A stretch of 64,000 nt of DNA from Nitrososphaeraceae archaeon (GTDB taxonomy: Archaea; Thermoproteota; Nitrososphaeria; Nitrososphaerales; Nitrososphaeraceae), in assembly GCA_031316115.1 (NCBI GenBank), contig JALDRC010000009.1, forward strand, positions 1 to 64,000, given 5' to 3'. A program made the position numbers and the translations under genes. The notes under the pieces were generated by a model. The model saw only the letters and a list, made by a program, of their open reading frames with translations. It was not told the DNA's origin and made no database searches. Positions 25,241 to 35,779 of the stretch are shown here, in pieces; position 1 is the first letter of the stretch, and every line of letters begins with the position of its first letter.

Positions 25241-26437
25241 GTGCCATCCTACGAAGAAATAAAAAAACAACTAGAGAGATACTGGTTTAATTACCTTAAG
25301 GAAAATTATAAGAATCTTTCAACCTTGAATTTAGAAGGTGCTAGTCCACCATCGGTCTTCGTAGGGCATTACGGATATCCTAAAGTCAACTTAGGCCCGA
25401 TGGTCCCTTTAGAACATGGGGATACAAGGATCCTTGATACTCCAGAAATGTGGATCGGCAAAGAATTACAGGATATTTTGAATATTCGTCTAGCTTTGGT
25501 ACGAGGTCTTAAAACCTTTAAAACAACCGATCTAAATCAAAGATTTATCACCTCACTTCAAGAATTAACAATGTCATCCAAATCTCCTGAATGTGAGATG
25601 AAATTTGACTCCAGGCCTAGATTTGATTCAGATTATTTGACAAACGGCAATATCCTAAAGATAGAAACCCCTCCTTTTGGTCCCAAAGGTGGGTTAAAAT
25701 CATTTAAATTAACTTCTTCAAATTCCGACAAAAGAATTGAAAATTCCTATACAGATGGTGATCTCAAATCTACACAAGCAATAATTCAACTTTACAAGAA
25801 TGGAATAGAGGTGAGTAAAATCCAAAAAATATTAAGCCTAGGAATGCTTGGAATTAAGAAAAATAGGAAACTAGTTCCGACAAGATGGAGCATATCTGCA
25901 GTAGATGATATTTTATCTTCAAATTTAACTAAAGAAATAAGTCAATACGATACAATCAACTCTTTTGAAGTTTTTAAATATAATCATTTGTCAAACTGGT
26001 ACTCTATTCTTATTGCTCCACATAGTGTTTGGAGTTTTGAAATGATTGAAGCTTGGTATGATAAACAAAACAAAAAATTTGTTTTAGAATCGGATTATGA
26101 AGATGCTCGTGGACTAAATCATTATCCAAAAATCGCAGGAGCATACTTTGCTGCTAGGTTGGGGGTAACAGAATATCTTTCTAGGAAAAAAAGAAATGCT
26201 GCAGTACTTATATTTCGTGAGATACATCCAACCTATCTAGTTCCTCTTGGCGTATGGCAAATAAGAGAAGGAATACGTGAATCCTTGCGAAATGATCATC
26301 CTGAAAAATGTAAAGATTTTCAAACGGCACTTATCTGTTCAAGTAATGGATTACAAGTACCACTCATAGATTGGATAAGGAAAAGTAATTTTTATAAAAA
26401 TTATGGTAAACAACTGTTGATATCTCGATTTTTTTAA
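25241..26437 (+). CDS. NreA-like DNA repair protein with PIP box, no zinc finger
   Basis: A 398-residue archaeal Nre-family protein. The signature SPPSVFVGHYGYPKVNLGP spans residues 35-53, followed by EHGDTRILDTPEMWIG and LALVRG. Later blocks such as GPKGGLKSFKLTS, EDARGLNHYPKIAGAYFAAR and REIHPTYLVPLGVW are also present. The usual N-terminal C4 zinc finger of NreA is missing. The last eight residues QLLISRFF form a perfect PCNA-interacting (PIP) motif, as reported for NreA. Role: DNA damage response through PCNA (family knowledge). Start GTG at 25241. Confidence 0.85.
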   Translation: MPSYEEIKKQLERYWFNYLKENYKNLSTLNLEGASPPSVFVGHYGYPKVNLGPMVPLEHGDTRILDTPEMWIGKELQDILNIRLALVRGLKTFKTTDLNQRFITSLQELTMSSKSPECEMKFDSRPRFDSDYLTNGNILKIETPPFGPKGGLKSFKLTSSNSDKRIENSYTDGDLKSTQAIIQLYKNGIEVSKIQKILSLGMLGIKKNRKLVPTRWSISAVDDILSSNLTKEISQYDTINSFEVFKYNHLSNWYSILIAPHSVWSFEMIEAWYDKQNKKFVLESDYEDARGLNHYPKIAGAYFAARLGVTEYLSRKKRNAAVLIFREIHPTYLVPLGVWQIREGIRESLRNDHPEKCKDFQTALICSSNGLQVPLIDWIRKSNFYKNYGKQLLISRFF

Positions 26438-26921
26438 AAATAAAAGTTCTATCAATTTTTATAAATGTGTAAAAATATAAATCTAAAAATCAAAACATAT
26501 TATATAAAAAGAATAATAAATTGTAGAATTAAAGAGATTATTAGTTGAAATTATTAATTTTTTATAAACTAATAATAGATATCCAGACAAGATTTTTCAG
26601 TTTCCTCAGTTGTTAACATTATAACAATTGTATTATGTTGTCTGTTAGAAAAGATTTATGATCCTTATCTATAATAATTATTTGAAATTTCAAAAAATGG
26701 CATATATTTGAAAATATATAAAATAATTATTTGATATGAGATCCTAAAAATATTCAAATAAGGTAAAAAAAACCTGAATAAACATTTTATGAACAAAACC
26801 ATTTCAGAAAAAAATATCAAAATAAAAAAAATACATTTTAATTATTTGGTGAAAAGTAATCAGACAAATGAAAACAATACGATCTTAAAAAAATGCTAGC
26901 CAATCGCTGATTTAAGACTTC
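26438..26921. other. AT-rich spacer between convergent genes
   Basis: About 480 bp of very AT-rich sequence between the convergent NreA-like and GNAT genes. No open frame, repeat or RNA structure that I can support. Confidence 0.4.
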
Positions 26922-27863
26922 TCATATTTTCTTATCATATACAATAAATTTACTTGTATCATTATTTTCAAGTTCTAGTAAAGCTTCAGAATTTATCTTT
27001 ATATCAGGACAAAATATATTTATTTTTTTGTTATAGTCATTAATGTTATCGTTTATAGGTATACTATTAATTTCACCATTTTTTTTACTATTACAATTAT
27101 GCAATTTTGCAATAATACCATAATAGTTTATTAAATTAGCAACGATTTCTTTCGTTTCTCCATAAAGGTATCCTATTTCATAATTACCTTTATTGAAGTA
27201 TGGATTAGAATCTACTATAACCAGTCCCATTATTTTTTTATCATGAAATATATATAATTGACTATTAATTATAATCTTATATAATTGATTCTCTGTCAAA
27301 GTATACCATCTCCATGCATTAACAAATCTAATGATATCAGAGGTATCATTTTCTAATTTTGATAAAAAAGTCTTTATAATCTTTATATCTTTTATTTCTG
27401 CTTTTATTATTTTATCAAAACACTTATCGTTATTGCTAGTTAGTGTATATGTGCTAGAATATATCCATTTATCTACAGGAATAAAATTCAATTTGTTCAT
27501 TAATTTTTTTGATGGGTTATTTTTTATGGATACAACAGTAGAAGCTTTTTTTGCATTTCTTTCTTTTCCATATTGAATAACTTTATTTACTAAGGTTGAT
27601 GCTAATCCTTTCCTTCGGTATACTGGATTAACTCTTATACCTTCAATCCAAATAGTATCCTCATATAATATTCCATGTATCATTGCAACACTCTTTGGAA
27701 TATGAGAAGCTCCATCACTTGTTTCAGCAACTATTAATAATCCATTATTTTCTTTTATCCAAATATCCCAAACCTCATGGATATAATCTCCCCATTCAAA
27801 GGTATTTTTACAAAAATCAAGTATCTGATATTTATCTCTATTTTTTGCTACTCTATAAATCAA
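26922..27863 (-). CDS. GNAT N-acetyltransferase, two-part
   Basis: A 313-residue protein. Residues 1-150 are a GNAT domain with the acetyl-CoA loop RRKGLA at 83-88 inside IRVNPVYRRKGLASTLV, preceded by strand VAMIHGILYEDTIWIEG. The remaining 160 residues form a second alpha/beta part with KKIMGLVIVDSNPYF, perhaps a degenerate second GNAT. Substrate unknown. Translation starts with ATG 27863; the gene is divergent from the next one, with about 180 bp between. Confidence 0.75.
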   Translation of the reverse strand: MIYRVAKNRDKYQILDFCKNTFEWGDYIHEVWDIWIKENNGLLIVAETSDGASHIPKSVAMIHGILYEDTIWIEGIRVNPVYRRKGLASTLVNKVIQYGKERNAKKASTVVSIKNNPSKKLMNKLNFIPVDKWIYSSTYTLTSNNDKCFDKIIKAEIKDIKIIKTFLSKLENDTSDIIRFVNAWRWYTLTENQLYKIIINSQLYIFHDKKIMGLVIVDSNPYFNKGNYEIGYLYGETKEIVANLINYYGIIAKLHNCNSKKNGEINSIPINDNINDYNKKINIFCPDIKINSEALLELENNDTSKFIVYDKKI

Positions 27864-28044
27864 ACTATAATTAGGATATTATCAAAAAAGTCTTATTTAT
27901 TGTATCTTTAATTGTTTCTTCTTTATCTTCTCAAACAAATCAAATAATAAAAGTATCATACAAAATTATCAAACAAAAAATGGGAAGAGTGATCAACAAA
28001 AGGTAGAAAAACCTGTATAAATCTTTTGTTTGTATACATCTCTT

Positions 28045-29109
28045 ATGGTAGCAAATATTATAGAAGAAAACTTCAAAGGAAATCTACATTATCTATATGA
28101 AAATAAGAAGATTAGTTCTTCCCAATTAGAACATTTTCTTAAACGGGGTATTCAGGTAATTAGACCCAAAGAAGATTTTAATTTAGGATCATTATCTTCA
28201 ATCCTACCCAATATTGTTATCGGTGCTTCCAAATCATATATATCAAAACTAAAAATCCCCTACCAAGCTACAAGCTATATCGCGGCCGAGGTTTTCCCAA
28301 ACTCGAAGCGATACATCTATAAAGTTCCTGGTAATCCCGGAGGCGGTGTAGTAAAATTAACTGGAGATAAAAGAAATATCGGAGATAGCGTTTTTGCATC
28401 AACTCATAGAATATTGTTAGGCAATCAAGCAATTCTCCTAAGTATCTACAATCTTATGATAAATAAAAATCACATATGGAATTGGGAATTTTTTGGTAAT
28501 AAAATGAAAGAAAGTAATGAAGGAGTTTATAATGATCTCAGTTTACTTTATGAACAATTTTCAAAGAATAACCAATCAAGTTACGTAATTGTTGTATCTA
28601 GAAATCCAAAATCATTTGACAAATCCGGAATTATTCATTTCTATCAAAAAAAGGAAGTAGCGATATTTAATCAAGATAGAAGAAAAATACTTTTTCTAAC
28701 AAATCAAGAAGGTTATGATTATATTTCAAAATATATTCCAGAATCGGATTTTATACAATATGTAGTTACAGGATCAGAATTTAATATTTTTGATGCACTA
28801 AGAATCCTAAAGAAAAAATACCAAATTGATATTATTCTCAATGATGGAGGAAGAATAATGTCTAATGGATTCAAAGATTCTGGAGTTCTTGGAGAAGAAA
28901 GAATAACTTTAGAACCTTATCCCGGAAAAGTATTGATCCAAAAGGAAAATCATAAAGTAATAGAAGAAAGCACACTTGGCATAAAAGGAACAGGTATTGA
29001 TAACAGCGAAATAAGTGAAGCTATACTGCTTTACTCTTATCCATTTGGCCAAGAAAAAATGAATGTATATGTTTATCCTCTTGATGATTCGAGGGTGTTG
29101 TTTCATTAA
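28045..29109 (+). CDS. RibD C-terminal/DHFR-like fold protein
   Basis: A 354-residue protein (ATG 28045; an upstream in-frame TTG at 28030 is possible). Residues about 175-310 follow the RibD_C/DHFR-like order: strand YVIVVSRNP, strand KILFLTNQEG, helix NIFDALRILKKKYQ, strand IDIILNDGGRIMSNGF and ERITLEPYPG. DGGRIMSN corresponds to the EGGxxLN motif. The first 150 residues are unassigned but protein-like. It may be an NAD(P)H-dependent reductase; substrate unknown. A TATA-like TGTATAAATC lies about 30 nt upstream. Confidence 0.5.
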   Translation: MVANIIEENFKGNLHYLYENKKISSSQLEHFLKRGIQVIRPKEDFNLGSLSSILPNIVIGASKSYISKLKIPYQATSYIAAEVFPNSKRYIYKVPGNPGGGVVKLTGDKRNIGDSVFASTHRILLGNQAILLSIYNLMINKNHIWNWEFFGNKMKESNEGVYNDLSLLYEQFSKNNQSSYVIVVSRNPKSFDKSGIIHFYQKKEVAIFNQDRRKILFLTNQEGYDYISKYIPESDFIQYVVTGSEFNIFDALRILKKKYQIDIILNDGGRIMSNGFKDSGVLGEERITLEPYPGKVLIQKENHKVIEESTLGIKGTGIDNSEISEAILLYSYPFGQEKMNVYVYPLDDSRVLFH

Positions 29110-29655
29110 TATCTTAATATATCAATATTAATTAAAATAAAATTTTTTAGCTACTTATCAATACTTTTTTAGATATGTTATATTGAGATAATATTTGTCT
29201 TTTTTTGCAAAAATATTTTTTACTATTTTTAATATTATTGTACGATAAAACAAAAAATTGTATCCATTTATGTATTTGAAATAGATTACATTCATCTTGT
29301 TCTTGTATATACTTATAATAACCATCAAAACTTTCTATTCTATTTTTAAATTCTGGTATATCCTGTCAATCAAATCTGTATAAAGTAATGAATATAGAAT
29401 ACACCTATCTTTCAAATATTTAATTTTCTAATAATATCAAGTCATAGTATAATTGAACTCTACTATTCAAACTAAGCTCCATCTCGAAATGTAGAGTTTA
29501 CCTATTAATCATTGATTTTTGTAGTAACTATAATTCACTTTTTACAGAACATAAAAGCGTAAAAGACTGGCAATATAACATGGAAATTTTGCTGAGATTT
29601 AAAAAAAGTTAGTAAATTAATTTACTTGATTTTATTTGTTCTGTTATTTAATTTA
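29110..29655. other. Spacer containing an IS6-like transposase remnant
   Basis: Apart from the transposase fragment at 29180-29357 no gene is seen. The rest is very AT-rich. Confidence 0.4.
29180..29357 (-). mobile_element. Remnant of an IS6-like transposase C terminus
   Basis: The minus strand reads FKNRIESFDGYYKYIQ..ECNLFQIHKWIQFFVLSYN. This matches the C-terminal end of the complete copy at 42034-42754 (KDRIESFDDYYPCIKEECNLFHLYNWIQFFVSMYN). No start, no terminal repeats: an old, decayed copy. Confidence 0.65.
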
Positions 29656-30201
29656 TTAAAAAAACTTAAACCCTCCAACTTTAGAACATTTAAATGTCTC
29701 TAGAGTATCCCCGAACGTACATTTTATTACCTCAGTAACAGGTCCAATTGTAAAAGTCACATCATTTTCATTAAATATACTATCAATAGCTCCGTTAAGG
29801 ACTGAATTTATCTTTTCATGAATCTGTTCTTTGCTTGCAAAGGGATTTGCAAGTCCAGTTGTATTAGTACCTGAAGAAGTGCTTTCTGCGGCCTTTATAT
29901 ATCCAATTGTAGGTGAATTAGCAAAATCCTCAGCTATGGATGATACTACTAAATCTCTTGCTTTATCAAAATCAGATTTTTTTCCCTCAATAGTATAAGT
30001 CGTATCAAAACCACTGACATAACTTGCGCCATCTGTAATAATCAAACCGCTAGTTGCATCCTTTGAGATAGATACAGAATATGTCGAAGATGTGTTTTCT
30101 GTTTGAGCATTTACATTTATTATTGAAAGACTAATCAAGGTCGCTAGTCCTACTCCAATTGCAATAAAAATTGATATTTTTGCCATCATAAATTTCATCA
30201 T
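29656..30201 (-). CDS. Exported protein of unknown function
   Basis: A 181-residue protein with a signal peptide (residues 6-32, ISIFIAIGVGLATLISLSIINVNAQ). The mature part is beta-rich (TYSVSISKDATSGLIITDGASYVSG..TYTIEGKKSD), followed by a helical stretch and two cysteines near the end (IKCTFGDTLETFKCSK), which could pair. No family recognised. Start ATG at 30201. Confidence 0.65.
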   Translation of the reverse strand: MMKFMMAKISIFIAIGVGLATLISLSIINVNAQTENTSSTYSVSISKDATSGLIITDGASYVSGFDTTYTIEGKKSDFDKARDLVVSSIAEDFANSPTIGYIKAAESTSSGTNTTGLANPFASKEQIHEKINSVLNGAIDSIFNENDVTFTIGPVTEVIKCTFGDTLETFKCSKVGGFKFF

Positions 30202-31401
30202 ACGTTAGCAAATACTATCTAAATAACCTTTCTATAGAAATGTTATTCGATAAATTGTATATACTTGTTAAGATATATTTTATATTTAGGAACAAAAGCG
30301 AAAGTATTATCTTTTTTAGAAACTATCTCTTCGATTGTTTTACTTTAAAGATCATTAGTAACAAAATATAACAATAAAATAGATTTTCAGTCAAATTATA
30401 ATAATTATTTGTTGGCAAAAAGTAATAGTAATTTTCCAACAATATTTTTACTAAATCATCTCCTATCTCTAATCAAAAATTGATAGAAAGTATTTATGTA
30501 TAATTAGAATAAATACATATTATTGTATAAAGTACGCCAGAGCTTGGTTTAAATCGAAAGATGATGATTTGAAAAAGATTTACGATTTATTTGAACTGTA
30601 AATGATGATAACGGTGTGGTAAATAGGAAAAGCAGAGTATTGGAAGAAATAGCTAAAGAGAAAATTCAACGTAGAAGGATAAGAAAAAATTGATACAAAG
30701 CAGAAATATCCTACATTTTATTAAGTAGTGAATATGAAATCAAGCTATAGAATTTTTTATTTAATTTCAAGATCTATATTTGTTAGTTTAGATCCAAATA
30801 AATCAAAAAAAACCCTATATCATCAACATTATTTCAATAAAAAGCCCTATTAAGATCGAGAATTGCAAATATGCTAAATAATTTATTTGTAAAATGCCCT
30901 AACACAGAGAATATGATCTAAGAGATGCATCAATTTACTACAATAATAAAATTGGAAGTTATTGTAGTTGGCAAATTGGCTAATAGTAAATAAAATACAC
31001 TTGCTAGTTTCAATATTATGTTAATTTGATAGTGATACCTGTTTTCCTGTGGTAAACAAACATTAAAACATACAAGGTCAAAGAGACAATCAAATCATCA
31101 GTCAATCTCGAATTAACAATATTTTAAACTACAGATTAAGTTTGGTTATTTTTTCTGTTCATATCTATTCCTGCAAATTTAATTATATTTGCAATACTTA
31201 ACCAATTATTAGCGAATAATATTATTCAAGTTGTATTACTTTGGTTCTTTGAATCCATTATAAAATCATAAATTAATATATTCATCTGAATAGAATTGAT
31301 TGTCATTGTTCCAAATCTAAAATTTCGTCATGAGATCTCTAGCTATCTTAATAAATGAAGTATTAGATCCACGAATTTTATAACTATCGATTTTATTTAA
31401 A
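30202..31401. other. 1.2-kb spacer with one gene remnant
   Basis: On the plus strand near 30527-30691 two frames together read KYARAWFKSKDDDLKKIYDLFE and then VNDDNGVVNRKSRVLEEIAK EKIQRRRIRKN to a TGA at 30689-30691. This is a C-terminal coding remnant with one frameshift near 30600. The remainder is AT-rich sequence with no gene that I can support. Confidence 0.45.
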
Positions 31402-32586
31402 GTGATTAGATTTATAAATTATAATCCAGAGTGTTATTTTGTGATAGTAAAAGACTATATCTTTATATCTATATTTCTGGCTTTTGTTATCTTCGTTTCC
31501 ATAACTCCTGGGGGAAATCCCATCATTCCAACTTATGCTATCGATGAAAATGCAACATCTAATAGTATCTTAAATATTAGATTATCATCTATAGAAGGTT
31601 CACTTTTATCAAATGGAACTTTTTTAATAACACCTGATCCTTTCCAAAAAGATCAATCATTTTTGATTACAGATAATGGTAATAGTGATAAAGATAAATC
31701 AGAAGGTCTTATTTCGTTATTTGATATTGCAAGCGGGAATTATATTATAACTCAAAAAGGCACTAGCGGGAATTATATTCCTAGTACAATATCCAAAATT
31801 GTCACTATCAACCAAACCAATCCTGTCAGTACTGCTTCATTTGTAAATACCTTAAAACAATTATCTGCTCAAAAATACACTCTCTATCAACCTAGTTCTA
31901 TGTATACCTATAATGCTAAATTTGTATGTGGTTCTATTAAGGGCGATGAAGGTCCACTTCGGCCAGGTTATTATGATACGGATATCAGTATTTACAACAA
32001 ACAAAAATATCCATTAAATATCTCTTGGAATGTAGTATCTAACAATGGCAAGTCTAGTAATTCTATTTTAATGACTTTACAACCTGAGAAATCAATAGGA
32101 ATCATATGTAAGGATATAAAGAAAATGATTAATTCCTCTCCTTCACAAAGAGATCTGATTGAAGGATTTGTAATTCTAAGTGTAGATAGTACAACTATAA
32201 AATCTAACAATGTAATTGCTGAACCTGGCCTTCAAAAGAGTTCTTTCACTGAAGAACCAGTCTCCATTCAGGTCTTTTATACCGCTAATGCACTTGATAC
32301 GCTTCCTCATGAGATATTGATTGATAAAATCGTTTTTCAGATCTTAGATGATCCTACAGGTAAAATCCCGTCTTCTTTTTTGAATACAGATTTAGGAATT
32401 ATTACGACAGCGCAACTAAATAAAATCTCTAACGAAAATTCAAAGATAAAAAATATGTTAGCAACAGAATTTAATCTAACTGAATCAGAACTAGCAACGA
32501 TATCTACTTCTATAAAGGATACGGATGTAGCTGCTACAACAATGATAGATGATCACGCTATATCTCTGTCCAGACTAGCTCCATAA
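31402..32586 (+). CDS. Large exported protein of unknown function
   Basis: A 394-residue protein starting with GTG. A signal anchor lies at about residues 18-47 (FISIFLAFVIFVSITPGG..IPTYA). The extracellular part has a beta-rich first half (ILNIRLSSIEGSLLSNGTFLIT...GNYIITQKG) reminiscent of a carboxypeptidase-regulatory or Cna-B-like fold, then several NxS/T sites. No known family assigned. Confidence 0.65.
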   Translation: MIRFINYNPECYFVIVKDYIFISIFLAFVIFVSITPGGNPIIPTYAIDENATSNSILNIRLSSIEGSLLSNGTFLITPDPFQKDQSFLITDNGNSDKDKSEGLISLFDIASGNYIITQKGTSGNYIPSTISKIVTINQTNPVSTASFVNTLKQLSAQKYTLYQPSSMYTYNAKFVCGSIKGDEGPLRPGYYDTDISIYNKQKYPLNISWNVVSNNGKSSNSILMTLQPEKSIGIICKDIKKMINSSPSQRDLIEGFVILSVDSTTIKSNNVIAEPGLQKSSFTEEPVSIQVFYTANALDTLPHEILIDKIVFQILDDPTGKIPSSFLNTDLGIITTAQLNKISNENSKIKNMLATEFNLTESELATISTSIKDTDVAATTMIDDHAISLSRLAP

Positions 32587-32785
32587 TTAAAAAATAGCCA
32601 CGCATTTTAAAGTCTGTATCGAATCTCCACTTTTGATTTGATTTTATACAATAAATGGTGAACTGCAGGTCAAGATAAGATATATCTAGTTGGATAAACC
32701 AATTTCCTCAATAAAGATTTTATGACTAGTAACTAAAGAAAAACTAGTTCACTCACCTAAATAGATTTAATATTTTATTTTTAAG

Positions 32786-33940
32786 GTGATATCGTCTAAA
32801 ATAGTATTAACATCATCTCTTTCAATAATTATAATCTTGATGATTATAGGAGAAACTATGCCTTTAATAAATGCGGAATGGAAAATTCCTTCAGAGACTG
32901 AATCAAAACAACACGTTACTTTTGAAAATAACTTGTTAAAGTTTGATTATCCTTATGATTGGAAATTCACAGAGACTGAAAATTCAGTTGTTTTTTACCC
33001 TAATAGTCAGGCTGATGATAGGATAAATATTACTTCTATCGATATTCCAAACAGTTCAATATCCATGAAATCTATAATAGATTTAACCTTGGATGAATTT
33101 GCAAAGAATTTAAAGGACTTTACATTACTTGAATCTAACAATTTTCCCAACATCAAAAATACCAATCATAAACTTGTTTATTCATATAAGGATTCTAATG
33201 ATTCAGAAATTAAACAGGCAGATATTGGTTTTATTCAAGGAGATAAATTATTTTTGTTAACATTGATATCCAGTCCCCAAAACTACTATGGTTATTTACC
33301 TGACTTTGAAACCATAATTTCATCCTTTAATTTCTACAACGAACAAAAGAAGATCAATCAATTTGCATCTCAATTAGCCATTCCAGTCGCGGGATTTGTG
33401 CCAATACTTGGAGATCCTCAATCAAATATAACAATAGTAGAATTTGGAGATTATCAATGTACATTTTGTAAGAAATTTCATGATGAAACAAGAGATCTGG
33501 TAATATCTAATTTTGTTAATCCAGGTAAGGTAAATGTAATGTTTAAAGATTTTATCGTAAATGATAATGCTAACGATAAAAATTCGACACAAGCTGCCGA
33601 GGCATCATACTGTGCTGCTGAGCAAGGCAAATACTGGGAATATCATACTGAAGTTTATGATAATTGGGCAGGAGAACGAACTGGTTGGATAAATCCTGAA
33701 AGTTTACAAAAATTTGCTTCTACAGTTAATATTACAAACCTTGATAAATTTTCAGATTGTATAAATTCCCATAAATATTCAAATCTTGTACAAATAAACG
33801 ATAATATCGCTCGTAACTTGGGACTAACTGGAACACCCGGATTTGTTTTATTAAAGGATGGTGAAGTTCAATCTATAATTTCAGGAGCCCAGCCATATTC
33901 AATATTTGAACAGTCACTAAATAGTCTTCTTGCTAGTTAA
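32786..33940 (+). CDS. Exported DsbA-like thioredoxin with N-terminal PsbP-like domain
   Basis: A 384-residue protein (GTG start): signal peptide at 1-30, a PsbP/Mog1-like domain at about 40-185 (LLKFDYPYDWKFTETENSVVFYPNS), then a DsbA-type thioredoxin fold from about 200. The active site is Cys225-Thr-Phe-Cys228 (GDYQCTFCKKFHDE) and the cis-Pro is in LTGTPGFVLL. A second Cys pair (ASYCAAEQG and FSDCINS) is typical of archaeal DsbA proteins. Role: disulfide formation or isomerisation outside the membrane. Confidence 0.85.
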   Translation: MISSKIVLTSSLSIIIILMIIGETMPLINAEWKIPSETESKQHVTFENNLLKFDYPYDWKFTETENSVVFYPNSQADDRINITSIDIPNSSISMKSIIDLTLDEFAKNLKDFTLLESNNFPNIKNTNHKLVYSYKDSNDSEIKQADIGFIQGDKLFLLTLISSPQNYYGYLPDFETIISSFNFYNEQKKINQFASQLAIPVAGFVPILGDPQSNITIVEFGDYQCTFCKKFHDETRDLVISNFVNPGKVNVMFKDFIVNDNANDKNSTQAAEASYCAAEQGKYWEYHTEVYDNWAGERTGWINPESLQKFASTVNITNLDKFSDCINSHKYSNLVQINDNIARNLGLTGTPGFVLLKDGEVQSIISGAQPYSIFEQSLNSLLAS

Positions 33941-34017
33941 TTTTTTTTTATTTTGTTTTATTTTATTATTCAAGTTATCTGCATTATATCTTTTTCCTGA
34001 TTATTTGATTTGAACCT

Positions 34018-34100
34018 GGGAGTAGAAGGGAAAGTAAAGGAAATGAGGAGAAGGTAAAGGAAGGTAAGGAAACGGGAAGATATAAAGGAGGTAAGAGTAT
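34018..34100 (+). other. Purine-rich strand-asymmetric tract
   Basis: About 80 nt nearly free of pyrimidines except T, with repeated GGAAAG, AAGGAA and GGTAAGG words, ending 12 nt before the next gene's ATG and including AAAGGAGGTAAG. It would give an unstructured, ribosome-binding-site-like 5' leader. Confidence 0.35.
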
Positions 34101-34111
34101 TTCACAATCGT

Positions 34112-35779
34112 ATGAGATGTATTACACTATCTTGTCTAAAAAATCTTCATCTAAAACCTTTTCTATCTGTTTTCTTTTGTTGCACGGTGTTATTATTGAT
34201 TTTTTATAATAGTACTTTGGTTTCTAACAATTCTAACTCTGTTTCACCTCTGATGATTCCAACAGTTTTTGCACAACCACAACCTATGGAACTTTCAAAA
34301 CAACAAGCAATAGAAACATATCAAAATCAATTTTGTGGACTAGATTCTAAACCAAATTCTAATGAATACATAAAAGAAATACTCTTAGAAAATCAATGTG
34401 AGATGCCATTGGCAGTAATCAGTGATAATGATGGAATATGGTATATTTCTACAAAAACAGGCGCTTTACTTTTGTATAATGAACAAAATAATACTTTTAT
34501 TAAATATGATATATCATTGTGGAGCAGCCGGGACAAACCCATCGATAGCTCAAATGTATGGGATATAAAGAAAGGGTCAGATGGAGCTAGCTTTTGGTTT
34601 CCAGATGAGAAACAAAATTTAATTTGGAAATTTAACAAGAAAGACAAAACATTTGAACATTTTCAGATTCCAGCTAATGAAACCTCATTTGGAGGCATAT
34701 ATCCTGTTTCATTAGATTTTGATAATAAAGGAAATATCTATTTTGTTGGAATTAGATCTCCTTTTCTCTGGATTGGCAATCTTAGTGAAATGAAAAATGG
34801 AACTTCAGATGGAATTAGTAGTGTACCACTACCAGTGGATATTTTTAAAGATGTTGATCCAATGCTTATAACGACTGGCTCTCTTCTTGTAGATAAAGAT
34901 AACAATAATGTTTGGATTTCTATGTTAGTTTTCGGATACAAGGGACAGATATTAAAGTACAATATCAATGATAAGTCATTCAAACAATATGATCTTGGGG
35001 ACCTTCCTTCGCCTGTTGCCATGGTTTTGGATGAAGCAGGCAATATATGGGGAACAGATCACGGTACCAGTATATTTTTCAAATTAGATCCTGTTAATGG
35101 TAAACTTACCAAATTTGTTACCACTCCTGCCTCTCTGAAAATAACTGGAGGAAAGAAAATAGAGGGCAATAGCTACACATTGCCTTATTGGATAAATAAA
35201 GGTGCTAACAATTCTATAATTTTTAACGAACATATAGGCAACAAAATTGCAAAATTTTTCCCTGATTCTCTGACTCTTATAGAATATTGGATCCCAAGCC
35301 AAAATAAATTATTTGCCCAATGTCAATTAGATTCTCCACCCGATACTTGTGGGATAGCAAATGCCTTACAACTCGCTCCTGGATATAACAATCAATCGAT
35401 CTGGTTCACAGAATGGTCTCAGAACAAGATAGGAAAAATAGATACATCTATTCCACTCCCATTCTCAGTCTCAGTTGAACCAAAGAATTTTACAGTCACA
35501 AAAGGTGAAAGTAAAGAGATAAAAATGCAGATCACTGCCAATAAAGATATATCACTTAATCCAATTTCATCTGCTACTTTTACACCCACAGGTGATTTAG
35601 GAACCTCCTATGGTATTTTCAGCGAAAATACTCTTCAACTTAAGGAAGGAGAGTCTAAAGAAATATCTTTTGTAATAACAATCTCAAATGATGTAGCCAT
35701 GGGAGACTATGTACTTATGGTTGGTGCAGAAGAAGATTCTCTTTCAATCTCAAAAGCTATTTTCATCAAAGTAATTTAA
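34112..35779 (+). CDS. Exported Vgb/NHL-type beta-propeller protein
   Basis: A 555-residue membrane-anchored protein: hydrophobic anchor at about 14-33, then six propeller-like repeats with the recurring pattern IWFxD..xxLIxKFN..TFxxFxIP (for example near residues 160-195, 260-310 and 400-450), as in virginiamycin B lyase-like proteins. The final 105 residues form an Ig-like or NEW3-type domain (FSVSVEPKNFTVTKGESKEIKMQI). The enzymatic function of such archaeal propellers is not established. Preceded by a purine-rich leader with AAAGGAGGT. Confidence 0.75.
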   Translation: MRCITLSCLKNLHLKPFLSVFFCCTVLLLIFYNSTLVSNNSNSVSPLMIPTVFAQPQPMELSKQQAIETYQNQFCGLDSKPNSNEYIKEILLENQCEMPLAVISDNDGIWYISTKTGALLLYNEQNNTFIKYDISLWSSRDKPIDSSNVWDIKKGSDGASFWFPDEKQNLIWKFNKKDKTFEHFQIPANETSFGGIYPVSLDFDNKGNIYFVGIRSPFLWIGNLSEMKNGTSDGISSVPLPVDIFKDVDPMLITTGSLLVDKDNNNVWISMLVFGYKGQILKYNINDKSFKQYDLGDLPSPVAMVLDEAGNIWGTDHGTSIFFKLDPVNGKLTKFVTTPASLKITGGKKIEGNSYTLPYWINKGANNSIIFNEHIGNKIAKFFPDSLTLIEYWIPSQNKLFAQCQLDSPPDTCGIANALQLAPGYNNQSIWFTEWSQNKIGKIDTSIPLPFSVSVEPKNFTVTKGESKEIKMQITANKDISLNPISSATFTPTGDLGTSYGIFSENTLQLKEGESKEISFVITISNDVAMGDYVLMVGAEEDSLSISKAIFIKVI

